In this document: positions 1 to 7,756 of the stretch, one piece after another
How the letters are laid out: each line of letters begins with the position of its first letter
Numbering within the stretch: position 1 is the stretch's first letter
Source: Phycisphaerae bacterium
Lineage (GTDB): Bacteria; Planctomycetota; Phycisphaerae; Phycisphaerales; UBA1924
DNA: 64,000 bases
Assembly: GCA_030429705.1 (NCBI GenBank)
Contig: JAUIES010000002.1
Span: 188,001 to 252,000 of the forward strand
Direction: 5' to 3'
The notes under the pieces: generated by a model
Database searches by the model: none
What the model saw: the letters and a program-made list of their open reading frames with translations, nothing else
Told to the model about the DNA's origin: nothing
Translations under genes and position numbers: made by a program

Positions 1-35
1 CTGAAGAGTCCGATGCCTGTTGAGAAACCACCCAT
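1..35 (-). CDS. Start of a minus-strand gene, possibly flagellar cap protein FliD (partial)
   Basis: Only the first 11 codons lie in the window. On the minus strand a perfect AGGAGG Shine-Dalgarno (plus-strand CCTCCT at 43-48) sits 7 bases before an ATG at 35. The readable product is MGGFSTGIGLF and then leaves the window. An x-STGIGL-x-S opening resembles the N-terminus of FliD (hook-associated protein 2) in planctomycetes, which normally continues into SGINTxxLIDQL. That resemblance is from memory and rests on a few residues. The presence of a gene start is well supported; its identity is not. Confidence 0.4.
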   Translation of the reverse strand, partial: MGGFSTGIGLF

Positions 36-260
36 GGCGAAACCTCCTGAGACCGAGTCTCCCTCAAATGGCGTGCCGGGCAGTATTTGCCCGACGCCGG
101 TCGCTGTGGGGACTCCCTGAGAAGATCGGCACGGGGGCGGACCGACTTTCTTGCGCTTGCATAACTGTCGCGCAAATTGAGACTTGTGCGTTGGTTGCCT
201 GGCAATGGTGCAGGATCTGGGGATGGGTCTGAACCTGTGATTCTGGAAGGGCGTACGCTC

Positions 261-938
261 ATGGAAGCGCATCGTTTTGCCGATAATCGCCATGTGAGCC
301 AAGATATGTCGACCGTACCGAAGATCGCCAGCGTAGGTGCCACCATTTCCGGGGGCGTTTTGTTCTTGAGCGCGCTGTTTGGTGTGTACCTGAGTTTGGC
401 TGCGACGGAACAACCGTTGTGGGGTAGTCTCAGTTTTGAATTCACTTTGGTGATTACCGGGCTTTTGGTTGTCCTTCTCGGATTAGGCAGATTTGCACCC
501 GGTTTTGGTATGGCGGCAGGGGTGCTGGGCATGACCGCGATCGGCGCAATTGTGCTCGGGTATGTCGACGCAAAGTCAAATCTTGCCCAGACCTGGGTCG
601 GACCACATCTCAAACAGGTCGTGGGCGTTCGCGTCTTGCTCGCATTCACGCTTCTTGCGTGCGGTGGGTTTGCGACACTTCAAAGTGAGCGGCACAACTA
701 TCGTCGGTTCTTCTTGGGGCTGATGTTTCTTGCGCCTGTGGCGGCGTTGGGGCTGGCCGCCAAGATTGGTCGCCTCGGTTTCTTGACCAGTAAGGCCGAA
801 GGTAACGCCGAGTTGTTGCGCGTTGGCGGGCTGTTCATGATCGGTGTCATTTTGATCGTGTTGCTCTCGGCCAGCGGTCACTTGCTCATCACAGCATTTC
901 TGCCGCCTCGTGGGCAAGCGAATCCTGATCGCGCGTGA
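261..938 (+). CDS. Six-helix integral membrane protein, function unknown
   Basis: A protein of 225 residues with about six hydrophobic segments: near residues 20-43, 53-72, 80-100, 116-136, 145-165 and 187-212. The loops are short and I see no catalytic motif or recognisable family signature. The ATG at 261 follows GGAAGGG at a normal distance. An in-frame TTG at 177 and an ATG at 306 are alternatives; the latter would give 210 residues and trim a polar N-terminus. The next gene starts 33 bases downstream on the same strand and is also membrane anchored, so the two may be co-transcribed. I do not recognise the family. Confidence 0.6.
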   Translation: MEAHRFADNRHVSQDMSTVPKIASVGATISGGVLFLSALFGVYLSLAATEQPLWGSLSFEFTLVITGLLVVLLGLGRFAPGFGMAAGVLGMTAIGAIVLGYVDAKSNLAQTWVGPHLKQVVGVRVLLAFTLLACGGFATLQSERHNYRRFFLGLMFLAPVAALGLAAKIGRLGFLTSKAEGNAELLRVGGLFMIGVILIVLLSASGHLLITAFLPPRGQANPDRA

Positions 939-971
939 AATTCGCGAACGGCCTTTCCGACGAATGCCGGT

Positions 972-1673
972 ATGGAGATCACCACTGCTCTGTTTGCTGT
1001 CGTTTTGACCGGTGCGTTCATTGTCGGCCTGACTTTGGCGTTCATGGCGTTTCGCTTGCTTGCCAGTAAAACCGCGCGTCAGACGGTCGAAGTGCGAAGC
1101 ATCGCCGAACGCGTCCGATCAGTTGGCAGACTTGTGGGGCTTGAGGTCTTTGCGAAGGAGATCGCGACCGCGAAATCGGGTTGGCCTTGGTGTCCGCCGG
1201 TCTTGCTGTCGCAAGCCAAACTGGCGATGATCTTCCATTTCGAAAAGCAGTACAGCGTGGACCTTGCATCTGTCAAGGTCAACGGTGTCGAGCGCGTTGG
1301 CGCTGATCACTATCGTGTTCGACTCCCACAAATCGTTGGTTCATTACGCCTGGTTGATGTCACGCCATACGACATTCAGCAGGGGCGCGTGCTCGGGTTG
1401 CTGGATGTGATTCCGATGAATGCCGAGCGACAAGCGATGCTGATGAAGACCGCTCAAGAGCAAGCCTCGGCGCTCTATGAGCATGGTGAAGAACGCTACC
1501 TCAGCCAAGCGCGCGAAGCGATCGAACGGCAACTGGCTGCGCTTCTTGGATTGTTTGGTGTGCAGGTGGAATGGGTCTGGCCGGACGAAGGGGACAAGTC
1601 GGTTGCGACATCGCCTGTGCAGATCGAGTCGGCGCCGCGTGGGACACCGGTGCTCTCGCTTGCGACGGCATAA
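972..1673 (+). CDS. DUF4230-like membrane-anchored protein
   Basis: A protein of 233 residues with one N-terminal transmembrane helix (about residues 5-30) and a soluble remainder. The soluble part follows the DUF4230 pattern. A beta-rich section includes FHFEKQYSVDLASVKV, comparable to the 'xxGxVxAGIDLSKIxV' strand pair of that family. A VRLPQIVGSLRLVDV strand comes next. A helix rich in Ala, Gln and Glu (about 165-195) then leads to the final strand GVQVEWVWPD. The function of DUF4230 is not established. It lies just downstream of another membrane protein on the same strand. The family call is from pattern memory; a profile search would settle it. Confidence 0.5.
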   Translation: MEITTALFAVVLTGAFIVGLTLAFMAFRLLASKTARQTVEVRSIAERVRSVGRLVGLEVFAKEIATAKSGWPWCPPVLLSQAKLAMIFHFEKQYSVDLASVKVNGVERVGADHYRVRLPQIVGSLRLVDVTPYDIQQGRVLGLLDVIPMNAERQAMLMKTAQEQASALYEHGEERYLSQAREAIERQLAALLGLFGVQVEWVWPDEGDKSVATSPVQIESAPRGTPVLSLATA

Positions 1674-1695
1674 GAGGCAGCGTGGCTGATTTGAC

Positions 1696-2568
1696 TCAGG
1701 TTGCTGCAGGATGCCACATGGTTTTCAGTTCGACCAGAGGTTCAATAGCAGTGAGACCCTCAAAACGACTGATATCATCGAACTGACCACAATCATTCAG
1801 AATTGAAACCCGTTTGAGATTGCCAGCAACGCCCAGCCGGAGGATCTTCTCTTGTGCGTTTGTCAACCCGGCTGCAACCACCGCATCGATTCCCGCGTGC
1901 TCGGCAGCGTGCTCAATGAGTTCGTCAAGATTGCCCGTCAGGATGTTGATGGTCCCGGCGGGAACATCGCTGGTTGCGACGACTTCACCGAGAACGCAAG
2001 CCGGGAGCGGGTTGCGTTCTGAAGCGATGACCACGACGGCGTTGCTGGCAGCAAGCGCCGGTGCGATGACAGAAACGAGCCCGAGCAGCGGCCGATCGGC
2101 ATCGACGATTGAGCAGACCACCCCGATCGGCTGCGGAATGGTAAAGTTGTGGTACGGCCCTGCGACAGGGTTCGCGCACCCGAGGACCTGCTGGAACTTG
2201 TCGGTCCAGCCGGCGAAGCAGACAAGTCGATCGATGGCTGCATCGACCTCGCTAGTGGCATCAGCCAGTGATCGGCCGTCCACATCAGCGAGCGAACGAG
2301 CAAATTCGTCCCGCTTGCCCTCCATCATCTCAGCCATGCGATACAGGATCTGACCCCGTAGATAGGCGGTCGCACCGCTCCAGGTGGGCAGCGCCTTGCG
2401 TGCAGATTCGACGGCTGCACGCATATCCTTACGACTGGCGAGACAGGCATGCGCGAGGATTGCATTCTGAGCGTCGCACACGACCAGACTTCGTCCGGAT
2501 TCGCTCCGCGGGAGTTTGCCTCCGATGGCGAGTTTATAGGTTTTGGTGACTGGTAAGCGATCGCTCAT
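1696..2568 (-). CDS. Truncated, catalytically dead aldehyde dehydrogenase-like protein
   Basis: A protein of 290 residues that aligns with the NAD-binding half of the aldehyde dehydrogenase fold but stops where the catalytic half would begin. Recognisable segments are AARKALPTW-like helix 1, AGWTDKFQQVLG, PQPIGVVCSI (active relatives read PxGVxGxIIPWNFP), APALAASNAVVVIASE and VPAGTINILTG. The general-base Glu motif (LELGGK) is replaced by SILNDCGQF, and the nucleophile Cys region is absent. The protein ends in LKTMWHP. It is the last gene of an operon that starts with a full ALDH. This recalls the two-domain ALDH16 architecture, in which a non-catalytic second ALDH domain accompanies an active one. 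The function here is probably structural; that is inference. There is no in-frame disruption, so it does not look like a recent pseudogene. Confidence 0.75.
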   Translation of the reverse strand: MSDRLPVTKTYKLAIGGKLPRSESGRSLVVCDAQNAILAHACLASRKDMRAAVESARKALPTWSGATAYLRGQILYRMAEMMEGKRDEFARSLADVDGRSLADATSEVDAAIDRLVCFAGWTDKFQQVLGCANPVAGPYHNFTIPQPIGVVCSIVDADRPLLGLVSVIAPALAASNAVVVIASERNPLPACVLGEVVATSDVPAGTINILTGNLDELIEHAAEHAGIDAVVAAGLTNAQEKILRLGVAGNLKRVSILNDCGQFDDISRFEGLTAIEPLVELKTMWHPAAT

Positions 2569-2587
2569 GGGTGGGGTGCCTTATCGC

Positions 2588-3121
2588 TCAGAGTTTGTAT
2601 TCGAGTTCGATTTCGTGGCGAATCGGAATGTCCGCGTGACCGCGATCCGGAATGCTTCGTTTGAGTTGTCGGCCGTCATGTACTGAGTTATGGTGCAGCG
2701 CGACCAAGTCAAAGTCGCGTCGCTGGTAGAACCGCAAGGCAGGTGTGTTGTCATTGGTGGTCATCAGCCAGAGTCTGGTGCAGCCGTTGTTCCGGGCTTC
2801 GCGACGGACCTCTGCGAGGAGGCAACTGCCGATGCCGCCAGAGTCAGTCATGCTGTTGTGAGTCACAATCTCGCATGAGTCGTCTTCGATGAAGTAGGTG
2901 ATGAGTCCGACCGGAGTGTCGCCACGGAAAGCGGCGAAGCCGGGAAGTGTGCTCGCATCAAGGACGCGTCCTTTGGCATAGATTTGCTCAGATGCCCAGT
3001 AGCGATGCAAGATTGACACGATCCACGAACGGTCTTCAGGCGTGGTCGGTCGAATGGTAAAAGTTTCGCCGGTGGGGGTCGCCGTGGATTCGTTTGAGGA
3101 TGTTTGCGTTTGTTCGCTCAT
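2588..3121 (-). CDS. GNAT family N-acetyltransferase
   Basis: A protein of 177 residues with the Gcn5-related acetyltransferase fold. A polar, Thr/Ser-rich N-terminus of about 20 residues is followed by FTIRPTTPEDRSWI (strand 1/helix 1), a central strand pair, the acetyl-CoA loop DSGGIGSCLLAEVRREA and the C-terminal NDNTPALRFYQRRDF helix-strand typical of GNATs. The acceptor substrate cannot be read from sequence. The reading frame is open further upstream to 3637 but that part lies inside the ALDH gene; the ATG at 3121 is 13 bases after the ALDH stop and is the sensible start. It sits between the full and truncated ALDH genes and so is probably co-transcribed with both. Confidence 0.85.
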   Translation of the reverse strand: MSEQTQTSSNESTATPTGETFTIRPTTPEDRSWIVSILHRYWASEQIYAKGRVLDASTLPGFAAFRGDTPVGLITYFIEDDSCEIVTHNSMTDSGGIGSCLLAEVRREARNNGCTRLWLMTTNDNTPALRFYQRRDFDLVALHHNSVHDGRQLKRSIPDRGHADIPIRHEIELEYKL

Positions 3122-3134
3122 GTGCCGTGTTCCT

Positions 3135-4676
3135 TCAAGTTGTGACATAGGCGCGCAGTCCGTGCCGACCGCCTTCGCGGCCGAACCCGGATTCCTTGTA
3201 CCCACCAAATGGGCTTGTCGGGTCGAATCGGTTGTAGGTGTTGAGCCAGACGACACCGGCTTCGAGTCGGGCAGCCATGTCGAAGATCTTCGACCCCTTA
3301 TCCGTCCAGATGCCTGCAGCCAGGCCGAATCTTGTGTTGTTGGCTCGCTGAATGGCTTCTTCGGGTGTGCGGAAACTGAGCACCGCGAGTACTGGCCCGA
3401 AGATTTCCTCGCGAGCGACGCGGTGGCTGGGTTGAACATTTCGGAAGAAACACGGGCGACAGAAGTGTCCGACATCGAAGCCGCCTGTAACGGACGAAAC
3501 CGTGCTCGGATTGTCAGAACCAGGTACGCAGAGTTCGGCTCCTTCTGCAATTCCGGCATCGATGTATCTCGTGATCGTGTCGAACTGCTGTTTGGAGTTG
3601 ATTGCCCCCACATCGGTGTTCTTGTCGAGTGGGTCACCGACGCGGAGCGTGCTCATTCGTCGATTGAGCCGCTCGAGTGTCTCATCAAGGACTGACTCCT
3701 GCACAAACAGTCGGCTACCGGCGCAGCACACATGCCCTTGATTGAAAAAGATCCCTTGCACGATGCCTTCAACCGCCTGATCGAGGCTGGCATCTTCAAA
3801 GATAATGTGCGGGCTCTTGCCGCCAAGTTCCAAGGTGAGTCGCTTGGCATCGGTGCGGCCGGATTGTGTTGGTCGCTGTTCTTCCGCAACGGCTCGCGCG
3901 ATGCGCTTGCCGATTTCTGTCGAGCCGGTGAAGGCGATCTTGTCAATGTAAGGATGATTGACAATTGCTTCGCCCGTTCGCCCATCGCCGGTCACAATAT
4001 TGACGACACCGGGGGGGAGACCAATCTCGTCGCAAATTTCAGCGAGCCGTAGCGCCGTGAGCGAAGTGGTTTCGGCAGGCTTAAGAACGACCGTGTTGCC
4101 GCACGCAAGTGCGGGCGCGATTTTCCAGGCAGCCATGAGCAGCGGGAAATTCCACGGGATGATCTGCCCGCAGACCCCGATGGGTTTGGGAGCAGCCTGT
4201 CCGGGAAACGCATAGGCGAGTTTGTCCGCCCAGCCCGCGTGATAGAAAAAGTGGGCGGCTGCGAGCGGAATGTCGATGTCTCGAGATTCCTTGATCGGCT
4301 TGCCGCCGTCCATCGTTTCGAGGACTGCAAGTTCGCGTGCCCGTTCCTGAATACGGCGTGCGATACGAAAAAGGTACTTACCGCGTTCTTTGCCGGGAAG
4401 GGCAGCCCAAACTGGAAAAGCCGAGCGTGCTGCAGCGACAGCTTGATCAACATGACTCGCGTCTGCCTGAGCAACTTGCGAGAGTGACTGCTCCGTAGCC
4501 GGGTTTACCGTGTCGAAGGTGGCATTGGTCGCAACCCACTTCCCGCCGATATAGAGGCCGTACCGGTCTTGAATTGTAACTTTGACTGACTCTGGAGCGG
4601 GTGCGTAGTCCCACGGCACCGCGTGACTTGGGGCTGCGGCCGAACGAGTTGATGCTTTGGTGTCAACAGTTGTCAT
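3135..4676 (-). CDS. NAD(P)+-dependent aldehyde dehydrogenase
   Basis: A full-length aldehyde dehydrogenase of 513 residues, expected to oxidise an aldehyde to the carboxylic acid in the cytoplasm. All the hallmarks are present: IIPWNFPLL, GNTVVLKPAE (cofactor lysine), FTGSTEIGKRI (nucleotide-binding turn), LTLELGGKSPHI (general base Glu) and FFNQGHVCCAGSR, in which Cys317 aligns with the ALDH2 nucleophile. EEIFGPVLAVL and the C-terminal NPTSPFGG-like segment (here DPTSPFGGYKESGFGRE) complete it. It leads an operon with a GNAT gene and a catalytically dead ALDH-like gene. The pairing suggests an ALDH16-like two-chain enzyme; the actual aldehyde substrate is not evident. No deoC or other pathway gene is adjacent. 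Confidence 0.93.
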   Translation of the reverse strand: MTTVDTKASTRSAAAPSHAVPWDYAPAPESVKVTIQDRYGLYIGGKWVATNATFDTVNPATEQSLSQVAQADASHVDQAVAAARSAFPVWAALPGKERGKYLFRIARRIQERARELAVLETMDGGKPIKESRDIDIPLAAAHFFYHAGWADKLAYAFPGQAAPKPIGVCGQIIPWNFPLLMAAWKIAPALACGNTVVLKPAETTSLTALRLAEICDEIGLPPGVVNIVTGDGRTGEAIVNHPYIDKIAFTGSTEIGKRIARAVAEEQRPTQSGRTDAKRLTLELGGKSPHIIFEDASLDQAVEGIVQGIFFNQGHVCCAGSRLFVQESVLDETLERLNRRMSTLRVGDPLDKNTDVGAINSKQQFDTITRYIDAGIAEGAELCVPGSDNPSTVSSVTGGFDVGHFCRPCFFRNVQPSHRVAREEIFGPVLAVLSFRTPEEAIQRANNTRFGLAAGIWTDKGSKIFDMAARLEAGVVWLNTYNRFDPTSPFGGYKESGFGREGGRHGLRAYVTT

Positions 4677-4916
4677 CGCATTATTGTATGGAGCCCAAGG
4701 CCGCTGTGCGGCCGCTGCATGAGGTCTTTGCGTTATACGCCGATTGCTCGAGATTCATGGCGGATCGCATTCATGCCCGATTTGACAAAAGAATCGCATT
4801 CAGATCGATGAGCCATCACGCACGAACCTGATCGGAACTCGGATCAAGAACTGTTTTTGGTGCCAGCCGGATTGAAGTCCGAGTCTAGTCCTCTGGCTTC
4901 AGATTGGAGAAAATTG

Positions 4917-5525
4917 ATGAATCGCTCCATAGCAATCTGCGTCAGTTTTGTACTGGCTGCAGGAACAACTGGTGGCGTTGTGACCTTCGAAGATCTCACC
5001 GTGGGCACGCATTCGCCGCTGGTCAGCGATGGGTTTTTGTTCACCGCGGACCGTGCAGAGAATGGCATTTTTCCGAATAATGGACCAATCTTTTTTCCTG
5101 GTGCGACCAACGGCACCCACACCTACGCCTGGTGCGGCTCAGAATGTGGCGATGGCGTTGCGCAACGAATCACAGCCAGTCATGTGTCAGGTGAAGCATT
5201 CAATCTGATATCGCTGGATGCAGGGAATCTTTTACAACGCTCGACGCCGCTCGGATATCGCGACGGCATGACGATCGAGTTGATCGGTCACTTTGAAGCA
5301 GGTGGGACCGTGACGCAGTCATTGGTCATCGTCGAAGATGTGTTTACGACTTTTGACATCACGGGGTTTGTTGGCATCACCGAAGTTGTGTTGTTCGCGC
5401 CCGCAACCGCAGACGGCAACCCGGATCCGGTGATTGACAATCTTGTCTTTACGATTCCTAGCGGTGGATCACTGGCTGTTTTGGCTCTCAGTGCGATCTG
5501 CGTGACGCGTCGTCGCCGTAAATGA
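4917..5525 (+). CDS. Secreted protein with PEP-CTERM-like C-terminal anchor
   Basis: A protein of 202 residues. It has a signal peptide (MNRSIAICVSFVLAAGTTG), a beta-rich middle with FEDLTVGTHSPLVSDGF near the start and a VIDNLVFTIP strand near the end, and a short C-terminal tail of hydrophobic helix plus RRRRK. The tail matches the tripartite layout of exosortase-processed PEP-CTERM proteins, although the Pro-Glu-Pro motif itself is replaced by PSGGS. The 'FEDL...' start and 'DNL.F' end are seen in many PEP-CTERM proteins with a jelly-roll-like domain. The ATG at 4917 follows GGAGAA. It is a single gene divergent from the ALDH operon. The role is presumably at the cell surface; nothing more specific can be said. 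Confidence 0.75.
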   Translation: MNRSIAICVSFVLAAGTTGGVVTFEDLTVGTHSPLVSDGFLFTADRAENGIFPNNGPIFFPGATNGTHTYAWCGSECGDGVAQRITASHVSGEAFNLISLDAGNLLQRSTPLGYRDGMTIELIGHFEAGGTVTQSLVIVEDVFTTFDITGFVGITEVVLFAPATADGNPDPVIDNLVFTIPSGGSLAVLALSAICVTRRRRK

Positions 5526-5566
5526 AGGCAGCCTCGTATTGGTGTGTGGTTGCCCTATTTGGTCGA

Positions 5567-6343
5567 CTACGCAGGAGCGGCAGGCTGTTCTTCTGCCGAA
5601 GCGTTGGCGTGTGAGGTGATTGTGTTTGAAGCTGAACCAGTGGGCTTCGATTCGAGCATAGTTGCAAGTGGTTGTTGACGATCGAGTTGCTCTGGCACGG
5701 CATGCAGCGGCGCGGCCGTTGTCAGCCTTTCGATGAACATCCAGTGGCACCCGAGACCGACGAGAACCGCAATGTGAAACATCTCGTGTGAACCGAAGAT
5801 GCCAGCGATGATGGTTGGCTGGCCGGTGAACTCGCAGACGGCCCCGACGGTATAAGCAAGGCCGCCAAGAACCAGCGGCGATACGAAGCGGGCGTTGCTG
5901 CGACGGTAGATCACGGCCATCGAGATGGCCCCCACCCAACCGAGGGCGAGGTACATGCTCACGCCCAGCGCCTCAGGCACATCATCGAAGAAGATGACTT
6001 TGAGTGTAAGCCCCGCAATGGCAGCTGCCCAGATGAATGAGAGCATGCCCCAACGCAGCATGCCTCGAAACAGGATTGCCTGAATCGGTGTGAAAGTGCC
6101 AGCGATGAGCGTAAAAATAGCTGCGTGGTCCAGCCGCTGGGCGACGACGCGCGCCGTGGTGTCTTCGGGCATGCTGTGGAAGGTGAACGATGCCAGCAGA
6201 AGCACAACTGCGGTCACCGCGAAGATTGCGAGCGGCCAACGGCGCCAATGAGGATCGGCCCGACGAAGAAGGAGCAGACCCGCCGCTGCCATGGCTACTG
6301 CGCCGGCAAGGTGCGAAAACGCAGAAACTGGTTCTGTGGGCAT
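5567..6343 (-). CDS. Haemolysin III / PAQR family seven-helix membrane protein
   Basis: A protein of 258 residues with about seven transmembrane helices and the conserved PAQR/HlyIII motifs: SAFSHLAGA in helix 1, SFTFHS followed by RLDHAAIFTLIAGTFTP, and SHEMFHIAVLVGLGCHW near the end. The Ser/His/Asp set forms the predicted Zn2+ site of this family, which includes bacterial YqfA/HlyIII and eukaryotic adiponectin receptors. Enzymatic activity of the bacterial members is not firmly known. The last 45 residues are polar, rich in Ala/Pro/Glu. The ATG at 6343 is chosen because an upstream alternative at 6448 would run through the terminator of the preceding gene. Confidence 0.88.
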   Translation of the reverse strand: MPTEPVSAFSHLAGAVAMAAAGLLLLRRADPHWRRWPLAIFAVTAVVLLLASFTFHSMPEDTTARVVAQRLDHAAIFTLIAGTFTPIQAILFRGMLRWGMLSFIWAAAIAGLTLKVIFFDDVPEALGVSMYLALGWVGAISMAVIYRRSNARFVSPLVLGGLAYTVGAVCEFTGQPTIIAGIFGSHEMFHIAVLVGLGCHWMFIERLTTAAPLHAVPEQLDRQQPLATMLESKPTGSASNTITSHANASAEEQPAAPA

Positions 6344-6403
6344 CGGCACGCCGGATCGTACGGCTCGGTAGCCGTACAGCGTCGGTTTCTTGATTGATGA
6401 ACA

Positions 6404-6440
6404 AGAAAAAGAGCCCTGACCCATCTGGACCAGGGCTCTC
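6404..6440 (-). terminator. Rho-independent terminator of the PEP-CTERM gene
   Basis: On the minus strand an 8-bp stem GAGCCCTG/CAGGGCTC (6411-6418 with 6431-6438), extended inward by partial pairing, is followed directly by TTTTTCTTG. It lies 62 bases after the stop codon of the PEP-CTERM protein gene and before the PAQR gene. Confidence 0.85.
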
Positions 6441-6501
6441 GAGATCATGTTTTGGTGCTCGGCAAGAACACACAGGCAGACTGGCGATCCGTCGTTTCGT
6501 T

Positions 6502-7239
6502 TTAGTTGGTGGGACGACGACGGGAAACGCTGCTGAGTATGCCGAGACCGAGCATGGCCAGTGTTGTTGGCGCGGGCACGATGACGAGATTGTCGATCGT
6601 CTGCGTGGTGTTGCCACCTGCCTGGCGGAATGCGAAAGTCGAGATGTCTTCTCCCGGATCGGCCTGGCTCGTTGAGAGAATGCTGCCGAAGCCGCCGATG
6701 GTCAGTTCGCTGATGCCGGTATCGAAGTTGTATGACGCGGTCACGCGATAGGAGGTGCCATAACTGAAGTCTGTGCCGTAGGTGTCAGCCGGGGTTGAAC
6801 TCGAAGTTTCGCCGATGCCGAATGTGAAGTCACCTGAAGCGTTGGCAGCGGTCACGAAGATTCGAGAGTTGAAGCCAAAGCCCGCGTCTCTGAAATGGGC
6901 GAAATATGAAGTTTCAGCAACGACACCAGACGAGCCACCAACGATAACATCGAACGATGCCGTCCAGATCGAACCAGCGCCCATGGTTGCTCCGAGGCTG
7001 TGGTTGACATCTTCCCGTGAGCCACTGCCGTGTTCCAGCATGATTTGACCTGAGTTGACCTGAAGCAGATTGCCAGTGCCACTGTGGTTGGCCCAGCCTC
7101 CCTGGGGGACAAGGTTGCCGTCCGTGTAGGCATCGAAGTCATCGGCAAAGAGCACGCCACCAGCGTTTGCTGTGCCTGCTGTCAGTGCCAGTGCTGCTGC
7201 GCACATGGCCGCGGCGTACTTCATGTATTCACGCTTCAT
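6502..7239 (-). CDS. PEP-CTERM sorting domain protein
   Basis: A protein of 245 residues. It has a signal peptide ending around TAGTANAGG, a body rich in Gly, Ser, Thr and aromatic residues with predicted beta structure (a concanavalin-like or laminin-G-like sandwich would fit), and a C-terminal sorting signal VPAPTTLAMLGLGIL followed by SSVSRRR. The latter is a standard PEP-CTERM tail with 'PAP' as the motif, implying recognition by an exosortase, which is not encoded in this window. The ATG at 7239 has a strong AGAAGGAGA site. It is a monocistronic gene with its own promoter and terminator. The exact role at the surface is unknown. Confidence 0.85.
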   Translation of the reverse strand: MKREYMKYAAAMCAAALALTAGTANAGGVLFADDFDAYTDGNLVPQGGWANHSGTGNLLQVNSGQIMLEHGSGSREDVNHSLGATMGAGSIWTASFDVIVGGSSGVVAETSYFAHFRDAGFGFNSRIFVTAANASGDFTFGIGETSSSTPADTYGTDFSYGTSYRVTASYNFDTGISELTIGGFGSILSTSQADPGEDISTFAFRQAGGNTTQTIDNLVIVPAPTTLAMLGLGILSSVSRRRPTN

Positions 7240-7311
7240 CTCATGTCTCCTTCTCTCAGTTTTGATCTTTCTACAAACGCTCGGCTCCTCTGCTGCGCGT
7301 CCTCGAATTGA

Positions 7312-7320
7312 AGTATATCA
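7312..7320 (-). promoter_or_regulatory. Extended -10 promoter for the PEP-CTERM gene
   Basis: On the minus strand the sequence TGATATACT is a TGnTATAcT extended -10 element, located about 73 bases upstream of the ATG at 7239. An upstream TTGACT is too close (10-base spacer) to act as its -35, which suits an extended -10 promoter. Confidence 0.5.
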
Positions 7321-7702
7321 AAAAGCAAGTCAATTTCAGGATTTGCTAGATAATTAGGCAGTTTCTTAACACTGGCAGCGGTTGTCGCTCGGCGTTGAAA
7401 GTGAAGTGTGTGATCGGCAATGGCCCTAAGTACTGGAAATAACTGTAGATACAGCGTTCGTAGTGGTTGGCGTTTCGTGAGGTAGATTTGGCCATGCTCG
7501 GGTCTGCTCGAGTATGCACAACTCCCAGCAACCGATTGTCGTTTGTTTCGTGCTGCGGTATCGAGGCTCTGCTTCGTGGACCGGGATAGAGGCTCGGCTT
7601 GCGACCTGTACGGTGCCACAGAGCTCTAACACATTGTGCATTCACAGAGAGCGTCATCATCCGGTGGCAGGTTGGTCGTTCATCTAGATCGCATCAGGAT
7701 TG
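7321..7702. other. Intergenic region without recognisable genes
   Basis: The divergent gap between the PEP-CTERM gene and the potassium channel gene. Short open frames exist on the minus strand but have no ribosome-binding site, no domain and unusual composition. I see no hairpin-plus-T-run and no repeat. Confidence 0.6.
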
Positions 7703-7711
7703 TGCTATCCT
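7703..7711 (+). promoter_or_regulatory. Possible extended -10 promoter of the potassium channel gene
   Basis: TGCTATCCT fits TGnTAtnnT and lies about 45 bases upstream of the channel's ATG at 7757. No good -35 is visible. This is a weak call based on position and a short match. Confidence 0.3.
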
Positions 7712-7756
7712 CGTGCCCGGACGCATCGAAACGAGATCAGTCGAGGTTGAATCAGC

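Noticed and set aside
1696-2568. Truncated ALDH considered as a decayed pseudogene
   Set aside because: The frame is intact with its own start, it lies in the operon of a full ALDH, and its end (LKTMWHP) does not look like a random truncation; a structural partner is more likely.
2588-3637. Long open frame that would extend the GNAT protein N-terminally to 349 residues
   Set aside because: The extra part lies entirely inside the ALDH gene on the same strand in another frame, is rich in Ser/Arg/Pro and has no domain; the ATG at 3121 just after the ALDH stop fits better.
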